Of a stretch of DNA of 33,036 bases, positions 1-8,181 are shown piece by piece. The notes under the pieces are model-generated. The model searched no databases. It saw only the letters and a list, made by a program, of their open reading frames with translations, and was not told the origin of the DNA. The translations under genes and the position numbers were made by a program. Numbering within the stretch: the first letter of the stretch is position 1; each line of letters opens with the position of its first letter. Location of the stretch: the NCBI RefSeq assembly GCF_004359215.1, contig NC_090614.1, positions 2,595,464-2,628,499 of the forward strand, in the 5' to 3' direction. The stretch is from Bremia lactucae (lineage: Eukaryota > Oomycota > Peronosporomycetes > Peronosporales > Peronosporaceae).

Positions 1-345
1 GAGTATAAGGCTTCTTTATCCACCTTCATAGCAGCAAATCTAGGAATCACATAATCTGGACGATGCTTCGAACGCATTTGAGCTAATGGGAAATGTCAAC
101 TCTGGTGATGTCATTATGCATCACCAGAATGATAACTCTTGCGATGCGAGGATGCATTACCTGGAACGAAGTGACCGTCAAGGTCACTTTGATCATCGTA
201 GTTCTGGTGGTGCTTGTATACATCGTTAGGACGGGTGATTTTAGAAATCGCTCTGAAAAGTTATGTTAGCGCTAAAGATTTCGTTTACGTGAGCAAGACC
301 GAGACCAAAATACCTTGCGATTTGTTCCCGTAAAGAAACCTGGTT
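1..345. other. Unassigned flank at window edge
   Basis: No intact gene is seen. On the minus strand one frame is open near positions 1-90 and has a basic stretch, as in linkers of retroelement polyproteins, but no catalytic motif is visible. The homology shared by elements A and C begins just right of this stretch, so this is flanking DNA or another decayed element. I cannot name it. Confidence 0.3.
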
Positions 346-349
346 GCTC

Positions 350-835
350 TTTAAGAGCAACTTAACTCGTTGGTCTGGTAGGACCATTTATCGATATCAA
401 CTTTCATTTTGACTCATCCAGACTTCACAAGTCTGGTGACGACGAAACGGAATTCTTCATTGATACCGTTTCCAGCATCGACGGTACACATGTAAGCGGG
501 TAAAGGATGTCACTCCTTCGTTCCAAGCTTGGGAAGCATTCGTACAGAGTGATTGTAGCACCGGCCGCAAGGTCTGGCATGAAAACCCGGTTTATTCTCC
601 GTGACCGTTCGATAAAAAAACCGTAAGCGGTGCACGCTACAAGCCGCACCGATTGTTTAAAGAGGCATGAATACGTTGCCTCTCGTGGGGGAGTGATGTC
701 ATGCTAATTTAAAGGCGCAGGTCATGCCTCAAGGAGGCATTGTCCCTTGAAAAACCACATTGAAGGGCGATCATTTCTTGTGAGATGCGCAAAAGATTGA
801 AAACTTACGAGCGCGGGAAGCGCTCGTTTTCTGAT
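350..835 (-). pseudogene. Element A 3' tail downstream of chromodomain
   Basis: This stretch lies downstream (minus strand) of the chromodomain relic and is about 97 percent the same as 29146-29640 of element C. A 74-residue open frame at 425-649 is shared with C (29224-29502), where it is longer at the N-terminus. No domain is recognised. It may be a decayed polyprotein C-terminal extension, as in element B, or a 3' untranslated region. A and C stop matching at the same point, near 349 and 29145. Confidence 0.4.
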
Positions 836-1043
836 GGACCCTCTGTCTAGGAAAATTAGTCTTGTCGTACTGTGTGACGAGACTCGGAACGTCCATCTTC
901 AATTGGAAACAAGGTTCTCAACTACCATGCGAGGTGGATACCCCTGCCAACGAACGAAGTAATTCGCTCGAACCCTTTTCACCTAGCGGTGGTTTAGGAG
1001 GCGTTCAACAAGGAAACGCTTCTCACCACTCGAATCCGTCAAT
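836..1043 (-). pseudogene. Chromodomain relic, element A
   Basis: The minus strand reads EKRFLVERLLNHR, then a TAG stop, then YFVRWQGYPP. After a frameshift it continues as an acidic WEP-like block ending in a VTQYD motif. This is the layout of a chromodomain (xxLVExILxHR, YLVRWxGYP, WEP) at the C-terminus of chromovirus polyproteins, which in this family is thought to guide integration to marked chromatin. The stop and frameshift make it a relic. Confidence 0.7.
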
Positions 1044-1474
1044 GAATGTGGAGAGGAAGTAAAAATCGGGTCGTCTCGTTCGCCAAACACGTGACTTAGA
1101 TCGTGTCGTCCATTATTTACGGGAGGACATGGAACAATTCTGTCGTCGCTGAAACGCGACGACGGTTGACGGTATTTCCCTCGAACAGTTGCAGAACCAT
1201 GCGCAAATTGCGGTCGATCAACTTGTGAATGAATGGACACCTCAGTTCTTTTAAACGAGCTGGTGACAGCTCGTCAAAAGTTTATTTCTTGGGGGAAAGA
1301 GTTGATCGTTTGTTAACGAGAACTAGACTTTGATCCGAGACCATCAAGCTTTGGCTCGGAATTATCAGGATTTGCCTGATGCCCTTTACCGTGCCGATGT
1401 AATCCGGAATTAAAAGAAGCCTCGTGCTGACGGTACGGGCGAAGACGCCCAACACAAAAAGTGGATGCGCACAC
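1042..1474 (+). pseudogene. Antisense coiled-coil ORF relic, element A
   Basis: On the strand opposite the polyprotein, one frame from an ATG at 1042 to about 1474 keeps blocks found in the intact antisense ORF of element B (19122-19490). These are LDRVVHYLRE against LDRFLHDLEE, LIRDH (1330-1344) against LVRDH, and KKPRADGT against KKPRTDGT. The ATG-to-KKPR distance is 372 bp here and 375 bp in B, all in one frame despite several stops (1060, 1150, 1252 and others). The LIRDH/LVRDH codons differ mostly by synonymous changes. The KKPR block is confounded because the opposite strand encodes the conserved GRLRPY motif. Confidence 0.5.
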
Positions 1475-1620
1475 ATCCTTCGAGACAGCTCGATTGTGTA
1501 TGAATTGCCTTGGCGATGCAGTACACGAAACGGACCGATATACTTGAGCAGTAATTTATTGCCCACATTCGTCACTACATGTTTTGGAAGATTTCCGTAT
1601 CCAGTAGGACAAGATCGTTA
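1424..1620 (-). pseudogene. Integrase C-terminal GPY/F module relic, element A
   Basis: The minus strand reads NKLLLKYIGPFRVLHRQGNS followed by YTIELSRRM and HPLF. This is the GPY/F module found downstream of the integrase core in Ty3/gypsy elements, with the IGPF core and the HPxF(Y)VGRLRPY tail. The tail is frameshifted: the frame reading VGRLRPYRQ lies one base off. The equivalent intact stretch in element B is at 19500-19641. Confidence 0.7.
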
Positions 1621-1929
1621 ACTTTAAATGGATGAACGTTTGCTCTCCCGTTTTAGCCTGAGGGCCGTTTCTGTCGATCCACCGCATCAGCGATGAAATC
1701 TTGTACGAAACGAACCACAGTTTCTCTACTTTGCAGAAATTCTCCTGCTGACAGGTTTTGTTTTTGTCTTCAGTGCGATAGGTTGCACGGCGGAGATGCC
1801 ATTCTCCTCTTTACTGAGAGCATTATTGTTCTCAATAATGTTTTTGGTTTTGTTCCTGAGTCTTTTAGCCAGCAGTAGCATTATTGGAATTGCTGAGTTT
1901 GTCCACATCACTGTTGATTAGATCAACAT

Positions 1930-2740
1930 TGGTATCTTTCATATTGACCTTAGGGTAATACGTGATGAGCAATAGCTAGAAGGTTCTTTGCTCGTGCGAG
2001 TCCTCCCCTTGAATAAGATATACTATCAAACAAGGTGTGTATGAGAGGATGGCGTAAGCCGTTCATAAAATACGGTGTATGCTTTGTAGAAGCATGCACT
2101 GAATTGTTGATGGCAATTCTACCATTGGCAAGACCTCGCCCCAACTATAAAAAGAATGGACGTATCCGCGAAGTATCACTTCGAGACTACGGTTTGCCCG
2201 CTCCGTCGGACCATCTGTCTCAAGATGGTTAAAAGTTGACATTTTAAACTGCGTTTCAAGTGATTTGAACACAATTTGAAAAACCTCCGCCGTTAATCTA
2301 GGGACTCGATTTAAGACCAGTTCGGGAGGTAATCCATGGAGTCAAAATATCGTGTCAACAAAGACACAAGCACAGCCTTTGGATGTGATCGACTCCAGGA
2401 CGGCACCAAGATGTAGCATCTTGCAGAAACGGTCAACAAAAACAAGAATATTATTATTCTTGTAGTGGCTTCAGGGAATTCAAAGACGAAGTATATAGAT
2501 ACGGACTGCCAACACTCTGCCGGAACAGGCAGAACGGAAAACGGGGTGAAGCACTAGGCTTCATTCGTTGACAAACTTCGCAAGCAGGTATGTACTTGCG
2601 GACGAACTCATAGTGGCGGGCCAGTAGAAGTCCGACTTATCCTGAGATAAGTCTTCACACGTCCACGATGCCCACTTGTTTGTGCATCGTGACACTCATA
2701 CATGATGCGCAAATGCAAATCATTGTGAGTCGGGACGACG
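1930..2740 (-). pseudogene. Integrase core relic, element A
   Basis: Minus-strand fragments match the integrase core of elements B and C, including a TDGPTERANR segment (expected DGQTExxN around the catalytic Glu), an INNSVHASTKHTP stretch and the NGLRHP segment downstream. The D1 region near 2470-2500 aligns with the C copy but is interrupted. Several stops and frameshifts prevent a functional DDE integrase. Confidence 0.65.
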
Positions 2741-2814
2741 ACACGTGGGGTGTCGCCGGTAACGGCTTTGTAATAAAATATGCCGTTACGTGTTGTGTAT
2801 CGATTGGATGACGA

Positions 2815-3500
2815 TCAATATAAAGCCGGTAAATCTTGAAAAGATTTTTTGGATGGAGTCATGAGATGATCCATTAAACGCAGAAGGTCTTTATCTTCTG
2901 TGTAGGCTTTCTTTATGTCATCAAACAATGTTGATGACGGAACACTTGTAATGAGTGTTGCAATAGTGTAAATATTTTCCACTGTTGGAGTGCAAAGCCG
3001 ACTCGAAGTCGGGTCGGCGTGATAATGCATTAGCGACGACATTAAGTCGCCCTTACTATATTCCACGGAAAAATTATACTCCGCGAAGAAGGTTAGCCAC
3101 CTCGCCATTCTTTAGGAGAGGTGTGGGCTGTTACGGCCGTGCGTAATGACGCATGGTCCGCATATACGATGAACGGTCTATCTCCAAGGAAATAGACCCT
3201 AAATTCAGCCAGCGCATATTTTATGGCAAGGAGTTACTTGTCATGCACTGAGTAATTGCGTTCAGCTGGTTGCAGCTGACGCGATTGGTAACAGACACGC
3301 GTTCGCGGCGTCTGAATCGTATAGCATTAACGCACAGCCGATTGCGAAAATCGCTGGCATCTCAGACCACATGGAATGGTCTGTCTTGATCTGTAATCGC
3401 CCCATCTTGGCGATTGCATCAAGCTTTGCTTGATACCATCAAAGGAACGCTGACAATCAGCGTTCCATAACCATTTCTCGTCTTTTTTCAAGAGACGAGA
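2815..3500 (-). pseudogene. RNase H relic, element A
   Basis: The 3108-2815 segment reads MARWLTFFAEYNFSVEYSKG, the end of a Ty3/gypsy RNase H, followed by a degenerate form of the usual ADALSRRPD tether. Upstream (3120-3500) the minus strand aligns with the RNase H of elements C and D but has many stops. Element B lacks about 350 bp of this stretch (A 3018-3370). Confidence 0.65.
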
Positions 3501-3503
3501 GAT

Positions 3504-4250
3504 TTAAACTGTAATCTCGGCAGAATTGCGTGAGTACTTGTTCAAGTACGCCGCTAATCCAAGGAATTTTCTAAGTCCCTTGACATCGACTGGAACTAGC
3601 CAGTCGGTATTTGCCTTGATCTTTTCGGGATCAGGACGCACACCGTGTTTACCGACGATGCACCCAATAAGCGGTATTTCGCTTGCAGCGAAGAGACTTT
3701 TTGAGTTTTGCGTACAACTTATGCTTTTGCATAAGTGTAAGAACCTGGTGAACGTGAGTTTTATGAACTTCCACGTCCGTATTTCCGTCCATAACCCGGC
3801 TATGGACGAATACATCGTCAAAATAAGTCGGTGCGAATTCTCGCACCGGTCCCAACAGATTCGTTACACATCTTTTGAATGTTGCAGGCGTTGCAAAGCC
3901 CCTGTGGCATTACTGCCCATATCCAGAGCAACCCAATAGGAGTGCTCACTGCTGTGTACGGGACGTCCCGTTCACGCATAAGCACCTGATAAAATCCATT
4001 CATCAGATCCATAGACGAAAAACTGGTACTCTTAGACATACCATTAATGATTAAGTCTTTATTAGGTATCGGCGTTTGAGCCGGTACCATTGCAGCATTT
4101 AGTTTATTGAAAGCGTGCACTATCCGCCACCCTCCTGTGGCCTTTCGCACACAGAAGGTCGGAGAGCTATTTGGGGAGGTTGACTCCCTTACATGGCCCG
4201 CTTTTAATCAATCGAAAAAGAATTTATCGATCGCAAGTACTTGTTCACGA
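3504..4250 (-). pseudogene. Reverse transcriptase relic, element A
   Basis: Reading down the minus strand, 4150-3818 contains the fingers/palm region (GGWRIVHAFNKLNAA, PIPNKD, SSMDLMNGFYQ, a degenerate PQGL..A block). After a frameshift, 3855-3649 carries the catalytic TYFDDVFVHS box (YFDD at 3825-3814), and 3821-3504 the connection region ending in LRKFLGLAAYLNKYS. The motif order is that of Ty3/gypsy RT. The YFDD box is preserved but the frame is broken at least twice. Nearly identical to the copy at 21078-21823. Confidence 0.85.
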
Positions 4251-4471
4251 GGCAGTGGCCACTGCTTCATGACACCATACTTCGAGCCCGGTTTGAGCTC
4301 AATCTCATGTCGGATGTCATTATCCGTAGGCAACTCGCACGGAACTGCAATAGGGAACACATCTTTAAATTTAAACAAATCTTTGTAAAAGAATTTGTCT
4401 TATTACTCACAGGACAGAGTAGTATATCTCTCAATCCGAGTGTTCACATCGAGGACACTTTCGTAGATCAA

Positions 4472-5177
4472 TTAGCTGCTGAAAACCCCTTTGTTCTCTA
4501 CATTTTTTCTCGCTGACCGAATATCGGTTACGCATTCGTCCTCTTTGACGAGTACGCAGATCTGCTTGATTCTACCACTATGCAGATCTCTCAAGAACTG
4601 CTTGAGTTTTAGGGTTGGTAATTGAGTTATCAACGAACTTAACTTCGGAGGCGCATACAGATCAAGAGTAGAAGCGCCTACTCTTGATCCGTTATCAACC
4701 AAGACATTCAATGTCTCGGTTTCTTCCTGGTATTTGTCAACAGGCTGTCGAGGGATCAATCCCTCGGAATGCTGAATTCTAGTCACTTAAGCATAAATTA
4801 TTCAAGAATTTTTTTTCTAAAGTATGTGGGGACTTATTCCTTCAACGTCTTCCGACTGTGATTGCGCTATCACAGTCGGGTCCTCTAGACTCTCTACTTG
4901 ACCTAGGATCATCGTGTTGCCCCTTTTGAACAACCGGTATACTCCTTGAATGTTGCTCGCTAGGCGCACATTCATGTCTCAATCCACTCGACTTATTTGA
5001 GTGATGGACCTTCGGCGCTGCATGTGCATTCGCAGCACCGCCGGCAGCTGACTCCACAGGGTGATTAGTAATCACACTGTGATCTTGTGCAGTTGTACTA
5101 ACGACCGTAGCACAAGTAACGCCATCGCAGTCCCTCGTAGTACATCCACATGCTTGTGGACGCTCCAAGATGTTCAT
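4472..5177 (-). pseudogene. Protease-RT linker of pol, element A
   Basis: Two minus-strand open segments (5177-4842, 111 residues; 4786-4472, 104 residues) fill the interval between protease and RT. They are low in recognisable motifs. The second includes a DLHSGRIKQICVLVKEDE stretch preserved in B (22361-22047) and, with changes, in C (32247-32008). Such linkers evolve fast in this element group. The break between them is a frameshift near 4790-4840. Confidence 0.5.
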
Positions 5178-5189
5178 TAGATGGTCATC

Positions 5190-5939
5190 TCATGAACAAG
5201 TGGCAGGCATCTTTACGGATCGATGCTGCCAGTTGATCCTTGGCTCATATTTTCTGAGCCAAGGTAAACCTAGGATGACATCAAATTTGTCATCCAAATC
5301 CAATACGATGAAATCATCATCATACTATAAATCTCTTAACGTGCAGTGAAATTTCACTACGCGTTTCATTACTGTTATCGATGCGCCTGTCGCTAGACGC
5401 ACCGTCATCCTCGTTGGAGGGATGTCGCGCTCAACATATTTGAGCCTACGACCCTCTAGTGACTGGCGACGAATAAAGTTATTCGACGCTCCGCAGTCCA
5501 CTAGGGCTCTGAGTGACAAATCATTTGTCACTTTCAACTTCAAGGTGATGAGGGATACCTCATCACCAGGTGCAGAGACACATAATGATTGTGTGTCTGG
5601 AGCAACTTTAGTCAAGAGATTTGCAAATTCTCTTGAGGTTGCTGGATCAGTAGGGCGTTGCGCCCCTACTGACCCGACCGTTTTTTTAAGGTCCGCCTCG
5701 CTGCTGTGATTTCGCAACAACGTCGGACCCGTGACCGTTGCCCTTTTTGCATTAGGTCCATATTTATGGTCAGTACCTCTCGGTACTGGGCGTGAAGCAC
5801 TACGATTATTAGCATAGTGTCCTAACTTTTGACAGCGATTGCATTTTTCTGCAATCGCTTGTTGTTTGAAAAGCGAGGTCTCTCGCTTTCGATGTAAGAG
5901 AGGTCCATGTGCTCTGGACTTCCTAAATCGTGTCGTCAT
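5190..5939 (-). pseudogene. Zinc knuckle and aspartic protease relic, element A
   Basis: A 204-residue open segment (5939-5325) begins with the end of gag. It has a degenerate CCHC knuckle, CNRCQKLGHYANNR, in which the last Cys is Arg. A basic linker follows, then the retropepsin active site ALVDCGASNNFI, where the usual D-S/T-G is D-C-G. Below 5325 the frame shifts into the second protease block, which C keeps as DVILGLPWLRKYEPRINW (hydrophobic-LG-xPWL). The protease would normally cut the Gag-Pol polyprotein. The lost Cys, altered DSG and frameshift argue against activity. Confidence 0.75.
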
Positions 5940-5949
5940 GGAGGACGAT

Positions 5950-6696
5950 ACGATGACGAACTAGCTTAAGCCTGTCTCAAGCTTAAAATCCTTCTATTCC
6001 GCAACGGATGTTGCTTCTTGAAGCGTATCCAGTCCCAAGCGGAACAGGTGGGTCTTTACGGGACCATCCGTAAGACCTTGCATGAACACCGTAATCAACG
6101 TGTGTTCTTGGACTATGTTATTTGTTATACAACTCGCTAAGAGTCGTATGTGCTGAAAATATGCGTGAACATCACGCTTGCCTTGCTTAAGTTTCAGAAG
6201 CTCTGAACGAGCTCTGAACTCAGCCCTTGGCGGTTCAAACGTCTGTTTGAGCCGGGCTTTAAAAGCCTATAGCGACCCAAAGACGTATGGGTCGCGCAAC
6301 GTAAGGCTCAATGCCCAAGTTTTGGAGCGACCTGCCTAATCTGATTGAGCGAATGCGACTTGCATTTGCTCGTCGACGATGTGACGTGCCCTTAATGCAT
6401 CGTCCAACTCGACAAACCATCTCAAGAGAGAGTCTTCTTCGACTCCCCTATACTTAGAGATGTCAATCTTTCAGGTTTCCGGACGACGCGTGTGCGTCAT
6501 CCCAGGTACAGGGTTCTGTACTTGTTGTAACCTCAACAATTCTGCCTGTTGAGAGCCTTGCGGATTAAGCAAGGCTACCTTCTCCTTCGCCTCGTCATGT
6601 TCATGTGTATGAACTTGGCGATGATAAATAGAGGGCATCTTTGTCAAAATCGGACAGCATGGCCAAGATGGCATCGTTCCCTACGGTCGAACTCAT
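5950..6696 (-). pseudogene. Gag capsid relic, element A
   Basis: The minus-strand ATG at 6696-6694 starts MSSTVGNDAILAMLSDFDKD and stops after about 31 residues. Other frames continue the same protein: YRGVEEDSLLRWFVELDD, a VAFAQS segment, FRARSELLKLKQGKRDVHAY and HTLITVFMQGLTDGP. These are features of Ty3/gypsy capsid, including the QGKRDVxAY and FMQGL segments. The same gag in element B (23339-24207) lies on the opposite strand. Confidence 0.75.
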
Positions 6697-6708
6697 TCGT
6701 TTGACCGC

Positions 6709-6737
6709 ACTCCTTTCTATGTCACTTAGAAAGGAGT
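6709..6737 (-). other. Hairpin in 5' leader of element A
   Basis: ACTCCTTTCT (6709-6718) is perfectly inverted at 6728-6737, giving a 10-bp stem and 9-base loop between the primer binding site and the gag ATG. Element B keeps an 8-bp version at 23299-23326. A role in packaging or translation is only an inference. Confidence 0.5.
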
Positions 6738-6760
6738 AGCTATCACGCGAAACGGACGAA

Positions 6761-6778
6761 CTACAAAGTGCTACCAGG
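6761..6778 (-). other. Primer binding site, element A
   Basis: Directly inside the LTR on the minus strand is CC followed by TGGTAGCACTTTGTAG. The first eight bases (TGGTAGCA) fit the 3' end of an initiator-Met-type tRNA. Element B has the same sequence at 24388-24405, and element D has TGGTAGCACTCGTAG at 12652-12666. Confidence 0.7.
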
Positions 6779-7216
6779 TGTAACGGAGCACTACTGACTT
6801 GTACTGTTTCAATAAAAGTCCACTTCGCACTGCCTCGGTGCGAGTGGTGCCTCACGTCAGTTCACGCACCTAGTACGTGCAAAGGAAGACTCTCTTTATA
6901 GCACTTGCTTAAAAGAGGTTGATAAAACCGTATTTAATATAATTAAGTTCTTCTGCTTCTGTCTATTAAGTACTAAATTAATTTTAAACTAATACAAAAC
7001 ATGTAATGAAGTCTTATCTGTCTTTTTCTTTTGCGTGCGTCCAGCGCTGACTGGACCGCGGAGAAAGTAGATATAATGGTGTATATCTACCAATAGATAA
7101 GCTTTTAGGAAATTACCACGTAAAGATATATTCTCCAAATATTCTCTACCTTTTAGATAATATACAATTAACAACCTTAAAGTGTTAATTTTCTTGTAAC
7201 GATACACCCCGTTACA
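6779..7216 (-). repeat. LTR of element A (438 bp)
   Basis: On the plus strand it opens TGTAACGGAG and ends CCCCGTTACA, so both ends carry the TGTAACG/CGTTACA inverted terminal motif of Ty3/gypsy LTRs. The primer binding site follows on the internal side. A diverged copy is at 24406-24847, and a partial copy begins near 32945. As no 3' partner is present, insertion age cannot be taken from an LTR pair. Confidence 0.85.
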
Positions 7217-7218
7217 CG

Positions 7219-7423
7219 TGTAGATCGGTTGATTCAAACTAAAATCAACCAATTAAAAGAATCACTGTCTTATCGCGTCAATATTACCAAAATTGGTAAT
7301 ATTGGAACTGTTAAGTCGAATTTGATAAAAGACCAAAAAATCTATTGATTTTCTCTTAAAGGAAATCGTATTTATTATTCCTCTTACCGAAAATAATATT
7401 TATGAAACGGAAACACCATTACA
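7219..7423 (-). repeat. Second LTR-like repeat, abutting LTR A
   Basis: A 205-bp sequence with TG...CA ends (minus strand TGTAATGGTG...CCGATCTACA) lies 2 bp from the LTR of element A. It matches 27986-28197 (212 bp, TGTAACGAG...CATTACA) in the same 5'-3' sense, sharing a TATTATTTT..AAGAGGAATAA block and a GGTAATATYGA block followed by AATCAA near the end. Its start resembles the main LTR start (TGTAACGRGKTGTATCG), so it may be a related subfamily. Probably a solo LTR or LTR fragment. Confidence 0.5.
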
Positions 7424-7655
7424 ATGTACTTACAGGGCTTTTTAAATATGACCTGAATGCCTTTAAGAAATTACCCCGTATTCACCTAACATATGCTCCA
7501 GCGCAATTAACAAATTGACGAAATTGACAACCAGAAATAATTCGGAGTGTACTACTTCAATAGCTTTTAAATGTCAAGTAAAATTTGACGCTTACAGATT
7601 TAATTAATACATCAACATTAAATTACGTAGCATCATTGTTGTTTGTATTATCCTT

Positions 7656-8081
7656 TTAGTTGTCATCTGTATTGAGCTTTTCCATGCCATTTTCAAGATC
7701 TATTCTCTTTCTTGCATCGGCTCTTTTTCTTCTTTTTGCTGCCATTGTTTTTTCAACTGGGTCTATCTCTCTTTTTACAGTCTCTGATTTGCTTGTAGCT
7801 CCTTTTGCGGTTGAAGCTGTATCAGTAATCTCTTTCGCGGCTTCTTGGAACAACTTCTCGTCTTCTTTGGAGAATTTGAATAGTTTGGAGCTGGAAAACA
7901 TTCTCTCCTCAGATTTCGCAGATTTGCGCAGTTCTCCAGCTTTCAGGTATCTAGCAACTGGCGCGACTGGGATTGTGTCACGCATTTCCTGCTCTATATT
8001 AGCGGCTACGAGGAAAGCACTCGAATCTCCGAGGGAAATCGCAGACACAAAAATACTGCTAATCAGGAGCATACGCACCAT
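7656..8081 (-). CDS. RxLR-type (RYLK-EER) secreted effector candidate
   Basis: A 141-residue protein when started at the ATG at 8081. That start is chosen because it gives a clean signal peptide (MVRMLLISSIFVSAISLG, likely cleaved near residues 21-26); an in-frame ATG at 8180 would bury it. RYLK lies at residues 44-47 and EER at 58-60, in the usual window for oomycete RxLR-dEER host-translocated effectors. RYLK is a degenerate RxLR, as reported in downy mildews. The C-terminal part is charged and Lys/Glu-rich with no Trp, so no WY fold is evident. KRRKRADARKR at 116-126 looks like a nuclear localisation signal. The frame is intact. An Inr-like promoter lies 50-60 bp upstream. It is adjacent to retroelement repeats. 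The function in the host is unknown. Confidence 0.7.
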   Translation of the reverse strand: MVRMLLISSIFVSAISLGDSSAFLVAANIEQEMRDTIPVAPVARYLKAGELRKSAKSEERMFSSSKLFKFSKEDEKLFQEAAKEITDTASTAKGATSKSETVKREIDPVEKTMAAKRRKRADARKRIDLENGMEKLNTDDN

Positions 8082-8128
8082 GTCGCTCGTTGAAATAAGA
8101 AAGAAAGAGATCTTACTGAGACGGAAGC

Positions 8129-8143
8129 AAAATGATAATGACT
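8129..8143 (-). promoter_or_regulatory. Inr/FPR-like core promoter of the effector gene
   Basis: The minus strand reads AGTCATTATCATTTT. The oomycete core promoter combines an initiator (TCAYTYY) with a flanking promoter region, together close to GCTCATTYYNCAWTTT. Here the TCATT and CATTTT parts are present with one base less between them. It lies about 50-60 bp above the ATG at 8081, a usual distance for a start site, and it argues against the ATG at 8180. Confidence 0.5.
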
Positions 8144-8181
8144 CGCTCCAATTAAAACTGTAGCGGTCTCTTGAAAACAAA

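Larger units (their letters stand above)
346..7216 (-). mobile_element. Element A: decayed Ty3/gypsy chromodomain retrotransposon
   Basis: Read on the minus strand, the order is LTR, primer binding site, gag, zinc knuckle, aspartic protease, RT, RNase H, integrase, GPY/F module and chromodomain, which is the Ty3/gypsy (chromovirus) order. Every domain is broken by stops or frameshifts, so the element is not autonomous. Only the 5' LTR is present; no copy of it was found at the left end. About 2.0 kb (3368-5390) is nearly identical to element B (20942-22965), and 350-1230 is close to element C (29146-30030). Confidence 0.85.

Noticed and set aside
3526..3939. 137-residue plus-strand frame, repeated at 21100-21513
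   Set aside because: Opposite a clear reverse transcriptase. Its repetition only reflects the duplicated RT segment.
5422..5709. Plus-strand frame opposite the protease/zinc knuckle
   Set aside because: Shadow of the protease and linker; no counterpart kept in B or C.
6761..6778. tRNA gene fragment
   Set aside because: Only 18 bases next to an LTR, as expected for a primer binding site. No cloverleaf can be formed around it.
7660..8163. 167-residue plus-strand frame opposite the RxLR-like gene, with a hydrophobic N-terminus
   Set aside because: It is the shadow of the effector coding strand (Lys/Glu codons read backwards give Phe/Leu/Ser). The minus strand has the signal peptide, RYLK, EER and promoter.
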